A stretch of DNA of 64,000 nt from contig CM072876.1 of NCBI GenBank assembly GCA_036937835.1, forward strand, positions 8,993,501 through 9,057,500, read 5' to 3'. The notes beneath the pieces are model-generated. The model was not told the DNA's origin and made no database searches. It was given only the letters and a program-made list of their open reading frames with translations. Shown here piece by piece: positions 12,601-24,722 of this stretch. Both the position numbers and the translations under genes were made by a program. Origin of the DNA: Pampus argenteus. Lineage: Eukaryota; Chordata; Actinopteri; Scombriformes; Stromateidae. Positions within the stretch are counted from its first letter, which is position 1; every line of letters begins with the position of its first letter.

Positions 12601-15600
12601 TCTTGCAATATTTCCTGTGTTTTTCTGAGCCTCTGATAAAGTGCCCAGATCCTAAATTATCAGCTGACAGAGGACAGTTTGTGATGTGAAATTCAAGTGA
12701 AATTATTTGCAAGCTTTTCAAAACAGCTTAAATCAAAGTGACTGCTGTTTTTCTTTCTCATTGGATTAGAGGACAAAGGCACATCAGCTCCACTGTTTCA
12801 GCTACATGTAGCTTCCAAAATCTTGTGCATTTTCTCTGAATGACACTAATTTCTAGAGACATATATCACTAACTATTTAAGCAGCATGTCACTCCTGTTA
12901 CTCTAACAGATACTGCTTCCCGCACATTCTTTGTGGCTATGTGCATTCATTTTAAACCATGGGTGTATTATAGGAACTTGATACCTGATGCCCATTCACT
13001 TGATTAAAAATTGCTCACCTAGTGCATAGGCTCAAAAAGATTTCTAGCTTCCGCATTTGATTCGCTGCAATACCGTAAATGTCCACTGGGAAAACTTGGC
13101 AGCAAAGAGGTTTTTCAGGTCTCTTAATACATCCATGCTTTAAACCGGTAGCATGCTACACATTTAAAACTGTAGCTACTGAAATAGTCAATTACCAACT
13201 TCATACAAAATAATTTAGTATACACATGAAATAGAACTTAACTGTTTATTGGTTTTGTCACTCAAACTTTGTCTGAGCTATAGCTTCATATCTTCCAGGA
13301 GTGGTTATCTGCCAGTTAAGCGAGATAAACCACCAGTTTCAAAGAACAGTGGAATCTGTCAGTGAGCAATGACATGACATTAAGAAGAGAAATATTTCAG
13401 TTATGTAGCGGTAGTCGTCACTACAAAAGAAGTCTACTGTACACGAAGCAATGAAGCATGTTTTCCTTTTATTCACGCATTAATTCATTCATAATATGGC
13501 AGTGGATCCTTGCATGAGCCGAAACAATCTGGATGCATTTACTCGCATGATAGAAATGCTAATGTGCTCCATGGCCCTGCTGGCTCTGTAACAGCTGCAT
13601 ATGGTGTAATTCTTGTAAAACGTCCAGGAAGATCTTCATAGATATGAAGTCAAATTCAAATTTAGTATGATCAACAAATAGTTGGTTCTTATAGAAAAGT
13701 GTCCAGTGTAGCAGAGATCAACACTGATGCTGATGTGGATTCATAAAGTAGGCTTAAAAATCAAATTATGTTAAATTCAAAAACACAACCACAATAAGGC
13801 AGCGTTATTCAGCAGTGAGGACCCATTATTACTCTTAGTACTTTGAGCTTCTGTGTGGTAATTTGAGCTGCAGATCTTGTATGAAAGATGAAGCAATAAT
13901 ATGTTTCATTTGGTACAAGAGAAATTTGAGGCTCAGCATATTTTCTGTGCTTTTCTCTCATTTTCTCTCACGGCCTTTGTTACAACATGCAGAAAATTGC
14001 CAGGGCAGCAGGGACAATCCCTCCTTCATTTGAGATTTACATCAGTACAGAGATATCAAGATTAGATTATAAAGGAGTCAGGGCTGAGGTAGAGTCCATG
14101 TACTGTATCTCCTAGTCTTTCAACCTGGAGGTAGATTTAACTTTTCATCAGGGACTATGCTCATAAATTGTATACAAATGTACCATATTTAGCCAAATAG
14201 TTTGTTTTTAGCTGTAGTCCCAGGACTTTTGTAAAAAGTTAGTGTATATTTTTTAAATTTTTTTCTAAATCTCAGAGAATTTGTTTATACGTACATACAT
14301 ATTTCTTTACTCTTGACAGTAGCAGTTAGGTAACCTAGAGATAACCTTTTGTACTCTTGACTCTGGTCACGTACTAATACACATTTAGCTGCAGTCACAG
14401 TGCTTGAACCACTGGGGAGAGTTTAGGGCTGCACTTTGTCAATAATAAAAAGTGACATCCTCAACGCCCATCACAGCCTGCTCTATGAGGCTCTGACTGG
14501 AGGTTGGTCATCACTACCCGCTAACAAAAGACCATTGCTTTTGTGTTCATTCATAAGATCCTTCTCTTTTTTTAGTATGCTTTAAATACTTGAACTAAAG
14601 GATCAAAGCAGCATGTAAGGTAATAAATGATATAATCTGTTTTCTGGATAGGAAGGTGCTCTATTGCCCTGTTCATTGATGTGTCAAAAGCATTTAAGTG
14701 GATTTTACTCTTCTTTTGGATAGACTTAGATCAATTGGTTTTGACACAAATGCATGTACCTGGTTTCATAGTGATCTTACTGGCAGAACTCCTGCAATAG
14801 TTGCAGACGGCCATTAATCTGGCTGACTTGAAGTTACAAAAGGGGTGCCACAGGGCTCAGTACTAGGTCTATCCTGTTCACATTATACATAAATGACCTG
14901 ACCTCACTGATTAATAACAACTCTCATTCATTATTATGCTGACGACACAGTAATTTGCTCATTGGTGTTCTCTATGGATAAAGCTTTTGGTTGTTCAAAA
15001 GGCCCTGATTAAACTTAAGCTTTTACTAAATCCAGATAAAACTAATTACGTTTTTTACCAGATACAACATGAAAAATGTTCTTAATCTTACTATTAGTAC
15101 AATATCTGGGGTTCAAATTTAAAAAGTTCAATTTAAAAGTACCTAGGTATCTGGTTAGATGAAAAATGATCATTTCTTTTTTAGAAACAAGCAGTGAATC
15201 TCGTTTAGTAGTAGGTTGCAAATTGCTTGACTATGCATATGTAATTTACATGCATGTTGCCAAACATACCCTCAAGCCCCTTGATGCAGCTTTCTAAGAT
15301 TTATTACAGGTGACAGTTTTAGAGCCATCATCATTGTATCCTCTACGAGATAGTAGAGTGGACATCTCTTTCAACTCGAAGGGATTTATTTATAAAGTCA
15401 TTCTAAATGAGCTACTATTTTATTTATCATCACTTTTAAGAAATATAGAGAGAAATATAGGATATTTTACTCGCTGGATATATAATACATGAATTCAGAA
15501 CTAGGGAAAACTGCATTCACCTATTATTTTATGCTCCTCATAGGTAGAAAAAGCTTCAGGTTAGACACATTTGTAACCCTAGAACATTTAAGTTTCTGTT

Positions 15601-18600
15601 AAACAATGTTTTATATAATGATTTTTTTTTCTTAATGTGTCTGTTTTGTCACTGTGTAACATACTTATATTACTGTCTTTGTGTTATTTCTGTATTTTGT
15701 CGGTCATTTATCTTATGTTTGTCTTGCATTTATGTATATGGTTATGTATATGTTTTGTTATATGTCTTGTTTTGGTTTTGTATTTATAGGGCACCATTGT
15801 GAATGAGATTTTTTAGGGATGTTATGAGCATTAAATTCACCTCAACACACCTAATGCAAATGTTCTTTTGTGTCTAAACTGATAAGTCGCATCAACCTCA
15901 TTTGTATCATTTTGAACCTCTTCACAGAAATAGAAATTGCTATTTTTATACTGTTGTCTGTATTATTTCCATCACCCACTGAAGTTACAGTAATAGCTTC
16001 ACCTTTAGTGTCACTGCTTCCACTGTCAGCCTTTGCTTACAGTTCCTCCATCACGACTCGCCTTTGTGTACTGACCTCTGGCCCACTCCTCTAAAACAGC
16101 ATGTAAAGTGATGCAATAAAAACTGTGAGGAAAACATAAACTGACAGTTGCGCTTCAAGGTTTGTACTTCCAAAAGTAAACACCCATTACTCTGGTGGTG
16201 TTTCAATCACGAAAATCACTCAGTCACACTGAGAGTCGGATTCAATTATGACCAATATATCTCCTGCTACAGATACACTCATTATGTGAGAGGAGAGAGG
16301 AATAGAAGAAAGGGAGAGTTTGCCTGAAGGCTTCAGTGTAGTAAACGGACAATGAGCCATCACGTTAGATATGTATCCTCCTAACCTCCGTGATCCTGCT
16401 GTGGCGACTGGAGACGACTCTTTCCCCTTGAGTGGGTAAAACCTCACGATAAGAGATACTGACTGACTCTTTGAGGTCACTGCAGCACTGCAGCACAGGA
16501 CTCTCTGAGGAAATGTGCATTATGAATTATAATATAGGGCTCAATCCACCACTCATTGTGTGTATACATGTATTATCTTTTTAATGTTAACCATACTGTC
16601 AATGAATTATACTGCAAACTGTAGAATACATGTGCAATAATTGTAATACATACATTAATTTATACTTAATTAAAATAAAAAATGCCTTATTTTCTCCATT
16701 AAGGTAAATACTTCCATTTACCCCTTAATGAGGAAACTAAAATTCTAATAATCCCAAATGATTTCCAAAAAATAAAACGTTCTTTCATCTGATTTTTAAT
16801 AAATCAGCCCTGCATGTTTGTTTGTTCGTAAGGCAGCATTTTTTTTCTCTCACTTTGCTCTACATGTTTTGTTTTAGCGCTGCTCTATGCAACCATCTTT
16901 GGAAATGTCACCACCATCTTCCAGCAGATGTACACCAACACAAACCGCTACCATGAGATGCTCAACAATGTGCGCGACTTCCTCAAACTTTATCAGGTTC
17001 CCAAAGGTCTGAGTGAGAGGGTCATGGACTTCATCGTCTCCACATGGGCCATGTCTAAAGGCATCGACACAGATAAGGTATTATTCTTCTTCGAACTTTT
17101 TCTTCATTTGTCTTGTGTTGGTCATGTGGTGAAAATCGTATGTAGTTCATTGTTGTTATATACTTTTAATGTATACAGTTACAGAGAGGTCCATAATACA
17201 CATATGTGTTTTATGTTTAAAAGTCCAAAGTTGAACTGATGGTGGTGTCGTTGACAAAAAGTACAAATGTCATCATTTTTAACACTATCATAAAAATATA
17301 TGGACATGGCTAACAGGGGACGTGGTGATTTGAACAATAATGAGCCTCAAAGGTCACAACAGAAGATTACACTTGTTGACACTCATCATTGAGACTTTGT
17401 TGAATATTGTGTACTTTTAGGTGTACTGTAAGGTTATTTAAGTGGTAGTGGTAGAAAATAAAATTGAAGCAGCAGAAGTTGAGATATCCTTACTTTAATC
17501 CCTAGAATAAGTCAACCTCCAAATAGTGGATCCGATTCCCATAATGCAACTCAGTAACGTCTTTTGCTCAGCCTTCCCTGTTAACTGTAACATGTCTTTC
17601 AGACTTCTCCTCCAAGTTTGTCTCAATCATCAGGGTAATTTTAAGACATTATGCACGTTTCTTTATGACACTGAAACTGTTTGTTCTAAAATTTTATCAT
17701 CTCTCTCAGGTTCTCTCAATTTGTCCCAAAGACATGCGAGCAGACATCTGCGTCCACCTGAACAGACAGGTGTTTAACGACCACCCGGCGTTTCGTCTGG
17801 CCAGCGACGGCTGCTTGCGCTCTCTAGCTGTGGAGTTTCAGACCACACACTGTGCGCCTGGAGACTTAATTTTCCATATCGGCGAGAGCGTCGACACCCT
17901 CTGTTTTGTAGTCTCTGGTTCACTGGAAGTCATCCAAGATGATGAGGTCATTGCAATATTAGGTAATCTGACGCAATAAACCTGAAGCAATGGTTGTATT
18001 AGTGCAGAATTGTATTCATGATCCAGGACGAATTCATAGTTTTTCAAATTTGTCTTGACATATAAACAACAGTCAGGTGCCCAAATAAACACTGAAAATG
18101 CTTTTTTTATTGCCCTCCTGTTCATATTGATCATTAGAAGATCCCTTAATGATACACTTACAGTGTGTCTGATGGGCCCAAAATCTGTGCATGTATTTAA
18201 AAGTTTATCTGAAGCTAATATGAAGCCATCAGACATCCAAATTAATCAAATCAAGTAGTGTGTTTTATCTGAGATGTTTCTAAAGACAAGTTAATGTCTT
18301 ACACCATGCAGGTAAAGGTGATGTGTTTGGAGATGTGTTCTGGAAAGAGACCACGCTGGCCCGTGCTTGTGCAAATGTCCGAGCCCTGACTTACTGCGAT
18401 CTGCATGTCATCAGGAGAGAAGCTCTGATGAGGGTGCTGGACTTTTACACGGCCTTCGCTAACTCTTTTTCACGCAACCTCATCCTCACCTGCAATCTAC
18501 GAAAACGGGTAAAAAAAAAAAAGTCTTGTCTTGTTTTTTCTGCCTCTCATTTTCATATCTGATCCCAGTTAGTCATTAGCCTGAAACAGGTTTAAGCAAG

Positions 18601-21223
18601 GCAACTAATCAGTGAAGTTATTTATTGTTAAAGCTGCAATAATACTCATGCTGTGCAGTCAGACTTTGTTCAAACACATAGTTTCTAAAAACAGACTAAG
18701 TTGCTTATTTATATATCTCTGTAATGTAATCCTATATGGGATCAGCATTACATAAATTAATAAATCTTAATGGATATTCCCTTTTTTCTTATTTAAAAAA
18801 AACAAGAGATTCTGTTATACACCAATACATTATGAAGTAAGCGTGAACAGACGTACATTTACTTTCTTTATCAATTATTTATAAGTTAAATAAAAACACA
18901 GAATCCTACTAAGTGTTTACCAAAGTATGCTGATTTATAATAATGTTTTATTACATCACTGACTTTTCTAGGTTGTGGCAATGCTCCATTATATAATCAT
19001 TTATACTGGATTCACACAACATCAGTGAAGCAGCAATAAATCAGAACGATTTCAAAGGAAATTGTGTCTATGTGTTGAAAGATTTATGGCTTTTACTTCA
19101 AATTTATTCAAGGAAAATAAAGCTATCTATTATTAATATGTGAATCTTTAGAAACGTGTCATGCTTGCATCTCCCCCCCTTTCACTTTCAAGCAGGTTTT
19201 AATTACACATGGACACTGAATATAATTGCTGCAATATGGATGGTTATATTGGATGTTGTGTTTACCTTTATGCTTTGCATATAAATCTACAAATAAATAC
19301 ATTTTCATAGGAGAATCTTTTGTTTTCGTACAGCAGAGTTTTAATTATTCTGTTCCTGGTTTTAGTGTGCGTTTGCTTTGTGCAGCTTATGTGATTACAT
19401 GCATTTCCTTTTGACCATGAACGTGCTTCAGAGGTTGTGATGTCCGAGAACAACACAAGATAATACAAGTAATTCAGTCAGAGATAAGTGAAGCCTTGAA
19501 AAGCTTTTCCTTGAACTTAAATCTCGACTCATGACTTCTTAACATGTGGGATTTAATCATTACAAGACGTGTTGGGAAAACTGTAGCAATGCTTTGATGT
19601 TCTGGGAAAAAAAAAACCCTCATTGTTGCTATGAACGTTCACCATGAGGGTTGTGTATGCTTTAATATGTGAAATGTTGGTGACAATTTGCTGCTCACAC
19701 TGCAGTTTATTGGATTGATAGATCCCACCAGAATTAGTTTGTTAGTGAAACATGAAAATGAGATTCTCAGAACTATCAAATATCAAGTTTTTCCTTTTTT
19801 TTGTTGTCTGACGGGAATCAGAAACTCGCTCAGGGCTTAGATATTGCTCCATTATTGCATTATTGCTCCATTAACTGTTTTCCTTGCGCATTGCTGCTCT
19901 CAAGTCTTTAATATTTCAGCATGCTGCTCCAGATGGTTATACTTGCTTTAAAGCTGCATTATATATTTACATTCTGTTTCTTCAAAGTTCACAAAGAAGC
20001 ACAATGTGCAAAAAGTCCTCATGCACAGATCATTCCTCTTGCAGATAGTCTTCAGAAAGATTGCTGATGTGAAGAAGGAGCAGGAGCACCGGAGGAACGA
20101 GGTGACTCTCTCTATTCCTGAAGACCACCCGGTTCGCAAGTTGTTCCAGAAGTTCAGGCAGCAGAGAGACAGTCAAACACCGGAAGAGTCTTACTTTGAT
20201 CATAACTGTGTGCAGGTGGAGCCGCAGCACCATCACCAACACACGGACTCAAACTCTTACACACAATGTCAGTCTGTGTCTCCTCAGCAGCAGGAGTACA
20301 GCTCCACAGTGCAGAATAATGCACCCTGCACAGGGGGGGGAGGTGCAGCCAGTGGATGTATCATGGCCGCCCCCCTGCAGGGCTCACAAACTTTTGTCCA
20401 CCTTGAAAAGTCAGAGCAAAGCTGTGCACAAGAGGTCGGAGAGTCTAGGTCAAGACCTTGTGCAGAGAATCAGATGTATCAAAAGGTCAACAGCCCTGGT
20501 CAGAGGAGTGGTGCAGGTGGAGAGGGAGCTGGAGGTGGTGCTACCAGCCGAGGAGGCGCTCGAGGCTGGGCAAAGTTTAGAAACGCCACATCTGCTGCAC
20601 CAGCGCCTCCTGCTGTCGATCAGGAAAAGCCGCCACAGAAGACAGAGGACTGGCCTAAAGGATCACAGTCCTCAGAACAATTAGCAGCTGCCAACAAGAA
20701 GCAGGACTCAGAGGAGAGCGGGCAGATGAGGAGCACAGAGGGCGGCAGCAGGGCAGGAGAAGCAGAAGCAGCAGAAGAAACAAGCGCCCTGCACAAAACG
20801 GACTCCTGCGACAGTGGAATTACAAAGAGTGATCTGCGTATCGACCGAGCCGGAGATTCAAGAAGCTCCTTTGAACGAAGCCCAATGGAAAAAAGCCCAA
20901 TGGAGAGAAATCCATTTGAGCACAGTCTCAGGGTTGACAGCGAGGTGTCCCTCAAACACGCCTTTGTACAGCCAGCGTCTGAGCAAGCTCTCCTTCAAGC
21001 GACGCTGCATGAGGCCAAACTGGAGTTGAAGGGGGACCTTCAGATGCTGAGCAGCCGACTGTCGGTCCTCGAGTCTCGTGTTAGCGAGATCCTAAGGTTG
21101 CTGTCAATAAAAAGAAGACTCTCACTGCCGCCTATTTCGTCCCCAAAGGCAAGAGTCAAAAGCCAAGACTCAGTCACTGCATCGAGGCCTGTCACACCAA
21201 AAACAGATGATGGGCCCTTTTGA
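7294..21223 (+). CDS. kcnh5: Voltage-gated potassium channel of the EAG family, KCNH5 (11 coding exons, complete)
   Basis: Exons: 7294-7366, 8683-8806, 9392-9498, 9620-9748, 10616-10731, 10862-11254, 11924-12353, 16878-17077, 17710-17962, 18312-18508, 20045-21223; all phases agree, giving 1066 aa (mammalian KCNH5 is about 988). It encodes a plasma-membrane K+ channel subunit. The start MHGGKRGLVAPQNTFLENIV matches the EAG N-terminus. A PAS/eag domain spans about 1-140. S1 is near 217-238, S2 245-268, S3 290-310 and the S4 sensor LKVIRLLRLGRVARK 323-337. The pore filter GFG is 435-437 in TTIGFGN, S6 about 448-475, and the C-linker and cyclic-nucleotide-binding-homology domain run to about 670. 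The conserved DSCDSGITKSDLR stretch is near 925-940, and a tetramerising coiled coil is about 987-1030. VLSICPKD and KETTLA-ACANVRALTYC favour KCNH5 over KCNH1. The extra length lies in the last exon, in a Gly/Ser/Glu-rich low-complexity linker. Teleost a/b paralogue not resolved. Confidence 0.95.
7367..8682 (+). other. kcnh5 intron 1
   Basis: AT-rich GT-AG intron (phase 1) with no repeat or exon recognised. Confidence 0.85.
8807..9391 (+). other. kcnh5 intron 2
   Basis: 585 bp, phase 2; nothing recognised beyond a short G run near 8991-8998. Confidence 0.85.
9749..10615 (+). other. kcnh5 intron 4
   Basis: 867 bp, phase 1; no feature recognised. Confidence 0.85.
11255..11923 (+). other. kcnh5 intron 6 (S3-S4 loop position)
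   Basis: 669 bp, phase 0. In KCNH1 an alternative exon lies at this position between S3 and S4; I found no comparable open exon here. A TTAATCGATT-type teleost repeat fragment occupies about 11795-11872. Confidence 0.75.
11795..11872. repeat. TTAATCGATT-type teleost repeat fragment
   Basis: Contains the alternating TTAATCG / GATTAATCGATTGTC / CGACTAATTG pattern typical of a very common teleost interspersed repeat. Related fragments lie at 49455-49592 and 52525-52790. Confidence 0.5.
12568..12597. repeat. (CA)n microsatellite
   Basis: About 14 CA units in kcnh5 intron 7, visible directly. Confidence 0.95.
14590..15845 (+). mobile_element. Decayed non-LTR retrotransposon (CR1/L2/Rex-like), reverse transcriptase and 3' tail
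   Basis: Reading across several frameshifts and stops gives RT-domain pieces in order: ALFIDVSKAF (about 14665-14695), GVPQGSVLG at 14842-14868, an LYINDL-type block (about 14880-14900) and the active-site YADDT at 14935-14949, then an NPDKTN block near 15035. Downstream are a T-rich 3' region and a tail with GGCACCATTGTGAATGAGAT (15789-15808), reminiscent of teleost CR1/L2/Rex 3' ends. The reading frame is broken many times, so the copy is inactive. It lies in the same orientation as kcnh5. The exact 5' truncation point and family are not certain. Confidence 0.8.
17078..17709 (+). other. kcnh5 intron 8
   Basis: 632 bp, phase 0; no feature recognised. Confidence 0.85.
17963..18311 (+). other. 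kcnh5 intron 9
   Basis: 349 bp, phase 1; no feature recognised. Confidence 0.85.
18509..20044 (+). other. kcnh5 intron 10
   Basis: 1.5 kb, phase 0. The donor reads GTAAAAAA with a long A run directly after it. No exon or repeat is recognised in the rest. Confidence 0.85.
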
Positions 21224-22400
21224 ATTCACTGATTAAGGAAAACAAACAGTTTGCATGTCCTGCTGGACTCTCTCCTGCCAAAGAAATGTCTTGCATTAAA
21301 AACTTGGCTGCATGCATAAATCCCCTTAATGGTAGCACTACAAAAACCCAGGGATTTATTACCTTTAGACTACATTTGCCAGAAAGAAACGGGAAATGTT
21401 ACTGAACAAATTATAAGGATTTTTTTTTTTTTTTACAAGCATCATAAAACAATCTAGAGCTATGTATTGCATGTGTGATACTCTGATGAAGGGTTTTGTT
21501 GAAACAAGTTAGCCTGATGGGAGTTTCAGTAAAAAGAGTGAAGAGCTGAGGTACATTTTTGTATACCATTTCAATGATCATCTTTTATTCTGGACTTAAT
21601 CTTACAGTTTTAAAGGTCAAGCATGGCGCTTCACCTGTAATAACTATATTCATCCATTTATACAACTTTTGCTCTTGTTTTGTCCTAGACAAAATAGGAG
21701 CAGCTCAGACTGTGTTCACCCTGAGCTCAGTGGACTTTCTACATGCACTCTTTGTATTTTAAACTATCTCTCTATATCATTTTAGAGTGTGTTTTCTTTT
21801 TTATTTGTTGTCCGCCTCACTGAAGTAAACAGTTGTCAGGTAATTAAATGTGTGCCTTACATTATGAAAGCCTCATTTAGATTTGTTTCGATGATGAGGC
21901 GCATCAACTCTTCATCCCTGTTAAACTGATGTTTTATAATGTAAATTTTAAACCTGTTAGCGGTGTTATGCTCCTTTCCAAACCACTGTTAATTTACTGT
22001 GAAAATAACAGAAGCTCATAATTATAAAAAAACATTGTTGTTTATTTCTGTCACTACAATTCACTATGCTTTCCCTTTATGAACTGTTTCTTTAAAGTGT
22101 GCTTGTTCCCATGTGCATGTAAAATAGGAATATGAATGCAATAATGACAATTAAATTATTTTTATTATGATGTTATTTATCAGCAACTCAATTTTCATGT
22201 GAAAATGTATTTTCCTTTTTAAAATATGTGACTATTTCAACCTCAACTTTTTACAACTTGACAATAATTCAATGCAGCAGACTTTGGTTTTATAACTTTG
22301 CTTCTTGCTCAGGTATATTTTGTTCTAATATTCAATTTCTGTGATTACATGTGATTCTATCTTCTGTCTATTGTAAGATTAAATAGTAATGTATTTCAGG
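21224..22400 (+). other. kcnh5 3' UTR (probable extent)
   Basis: AT-rich sequence after the TGA at 21221-21223. No canonical AATAAA is obvious; ATTAAA at 22378-22383 is one candidate poly(A) signal, so the end is uncertain. Confidence 0.4.
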
Positions 22401-23019
22401 TTCATATCAGGATCACAATATATTTTAAAGTAAGATGGATTACTACACATTGCTATGCAAATCTGAACAAACTGCTGCATTGCAATTGCACTCTTTGATG
22501 CAAACATTTATATAGTTTTTTTCTGTGTGGCTGTGAATCTTTTCTGTATGAACAGTAAGGATGTAAGCATGTGACTGTTAGTTAATTCGATACATGTATT
22601 TTATACAGACGTATAAATGACCTTGCATGCATCCAGGGAACATGTCAGCAGTGAGATAAATAATGAAAAATTATACCTGCTCACCATCTGTTGTTCAGTC
22701 TCCTCTGTTATGCAACACAAAAGTCCGTCTTTATGTAAATCAGCAGGAATATTATATGGCGTCAAGACTAAAAAGACTTGACAACTGCAGCATGCAGACA
22801 TTGTTTGATCTGCCATATGTATGTCTTTCTTGGTCCAGGTGAGCCAAAGTAATTTATTAACATGGAGCAGTTGATGGAACCAGGTACATTTTTTTAAGCT
22901 GCCTCATTATCATGAAGGGAAGCAGTTGTTCCTGAAACAGACAATGTTTTCAGCTTCTAAATTCATCTTCCTATGTTACTTTGTTTTAAGGATTATTATT
23001 ATTCAATAGCTGATGGTAG

Positions 23020-23100
23020 AGTACAGACAAGAAACCCAGCGGGAATCAAACCAGGGATGCTGCAGTTACATGGTCGACCACTAGAGCAGAGCTGACATCT
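23020..23100 (-). repeat. tRNA-derived SINE-like fragment
   Basis: On the minus strand this reads like a degenerate tRNA-type SINE head, ending in a pol III B-box-like GGTTTGATTCC (23042-23052) followed by a CCCGCTGGG-type stretch seen in teleost tRNA-SINEs. No intact tRNA cloverleaf can be drawn, so it is not called a tRNA gene. Confidence 0.45.
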
Positions 23101-23339
23101 CCACATGCTACCCCTGGGAGGGGTTTCCATATTTATATTACAAGGATCAAATGTTTTCCCCACAGATTCTTCACACTTCCCATCTGTAACTATCAGGTGG
23201 ATACAAAACAAAAACAAATATTTACAAATATAATTAAATAAATTAAGAAAATTACCCCCTTTTGGTTTAGATAAATATTTTTAAAACAGGGAAATCAGAA
23301 GAAATCATCTTTGGATAGAGTCCACATCCTATAAAACAC

Positions 23340-23730
23340 ATCTTGGATTTTTTGAAACCAGAAGTGACCATATTTGGACAAGAGGGTGGAGCTAACCCGT
23401 AGGGCTAGCTGCTAGCTTGTTTATCGCGGTGCATTTACAGCCTATGGTTAGCTGTGGACATGCTAATGCTAATCCTGAAAAAGTCAAAATGTACTTACTG
23501 GAAAAGCTGAACAGCCGACTCCTTTATTGGGTCTTTCAGTACAACCTAAGACTGAACAAGATGTTAGGCGACCAAAATGTTACAATTAACTTTCATGAAG
23601 TGAAACACTGAAATAGTGTAAAATAGCAACAGATAACTACTATACCATTTGATACATAACGGACGAACCAGCGTTGTAGCCGTGGTAGCGACTTGTCAAT
23701 CACAAAGACCACGCCCTTAATTAAATGCAT
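23340..23730. repeat. Probable teleost interspersed repeat (DNA-transposon-like)
   Basis: Contains phrases common in a widespread teleost repeat: AAACCAGAAGTGACCATATT, GGTGGAGCTAAC, repeated GCTAGC/TGCTAATGCTAAT, and an end like GTCAATCACAAAGACCACGCC. Recognition is by general pattern; the boundaries are approximate. Confidence 0.4.
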
Positions 23731-23901
23731 ACTTTTAAGTATTTACAATTTTAAAAGTGTTAGTTATATAAAAAATGGCTGGATTGCAATAGAGAAAAGT
23801 CAGTATTTACTACTCAAAATAATTTAAATACATTTATTAGAAGGCACCGAGGTCACATTTATGTGGGTTCCTGCTCTCATCAGGTAACAAAAGAGTATAG
23901 C

Positions 23902-23907
23902 AAAAAA

Positions 23908-23990
<83 letters not shown>
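23902..23990. repeat. Poly(A) run followed by (TA)n and (CA)n
   Basis: About 24 A, then nearly 30 TA units, then a short AC run. This is a compound microsatellite and may be length-variable or misassembled. Confidence 0.95.
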
Positions 23991-24066
23991 CCTCAACCCT
24001 CAATATATATGTATAGTGGAAGTGGACAGGGTTGAGGGTACAGTGGACTGATGGAGTTCACTAACT

Positions 24067-24080
24067 CCACTAGATGGCAG
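24067..24080 (+). promoter_or_regulatory. CTCF-type motif, perfect match to the 14-bp core
   Basis: CCACTAGATGGCAG satisfies CCASYAGRKGGCRS at every position. It lies 0.65 kb upstream of the l3hypdh start, in sequence that looks like the tail of a teleost repeat (followed by CGTTAAACACCAAAGAAGAAG), so it may be repeat-derived. Confidence 0.5.
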
Positions 24081-24722
24081 TAATGATATGATGTGCCGTT
24101 AAACACCAAAGAAGAAGAAGAGCCCAAAGTTCATAGAAACTACAAACTAGCAGGTAATTAATCACTTTCTCTTTCTCGCGTTGTAACGTTACTAACTCTA
24201 GTTTAGTGTTTGATTTTGCAGGAGAGTTTAACAAGCATTTGATAGGGATATCTACTTTGTTTGTCATTAATAGTAATGATTAATTTTATTTTCATCTGCT
24301 CTGAAGTCACTGTTAGCAGAAACGTAGTGTTTGGTGAGCTGGGAGCTAATTTACTGACAGCCATAAAAGTCATTTTCTCAGAATGCATGAAGCAAATGGA
24401 AAGCTTACAAAGTAGTATTATTATCAGTCATATAACCCTCACTTAAGATCTGTTTTCCAAAGCAGCATGAAGTCTCTAAAACATTTCTGTAGAATAACCA
24501 GTTATTCTACAGAAAAAAGTGACATTTCTCAAAGGTTAAATGGGAGCTATCTGATCAAAGAACTGGTAAATAAGATTACAAGTATGACCAGACATTTATT
24601 GACAGCTTATAATATTGTATATTCATTAATTAAAATCTTCTCTTTGTTGACCTGTGTAGAAAATGTCTGTAATTTCTCAAGGCAGTGTTTTTATATTTTT
24701 TATTTTTAAAATAGGCACAAAG

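Larger units (their letters stand above)
12354..16877 (+). other. kcnh5 intron 7 (4.5 kb, largest in the gene)
   Basis: Phase 1 intron between the pore/S6 start and the rest of S6. It contains a CA microsatellite (about 12568-12597) and a decayed LINE (about 14590-15845). The remainder is AT-rich with no exon recognised. Confidence 0.85.
22401..24722. other. kcnh5-l3hypdh intergenic region
   Basis: Repeat-rich spacer between two plus-strand genes. It holds a reverse SINE-like segment (about 23020-23100), a teleost repeat (about 23340-23730), an A-run plus (TA)n tract (23902-23990) and a repeat tail with a CTCF-type motif (24067-24080). An acceptor-like site just before the l3hypdh ATG suggests that a noncoding 5' exon lies in the last 600 bp. 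Confidence 0.6.

Noticed and set aside
23015..23110. Possible tRNA gene on the minus strand
   Set aside because: Only a B-box-like block is present and no cloverleaf or acceptor stem forms; better explained as a SINE fragment.
23863..24051. 62-codon frame through the A-run and TA repeat
   Set aside because: Lys/Ile-Tyr repeats are the translation of a microsatellite.
24663..24722. N-terminal extension of l3hypdh from an upstream in-frame ATG
   Set aside because: The added residues are hydrophobic, T-rich-tract-encoded, absent from the family, and end at an acceptor-like TAG.
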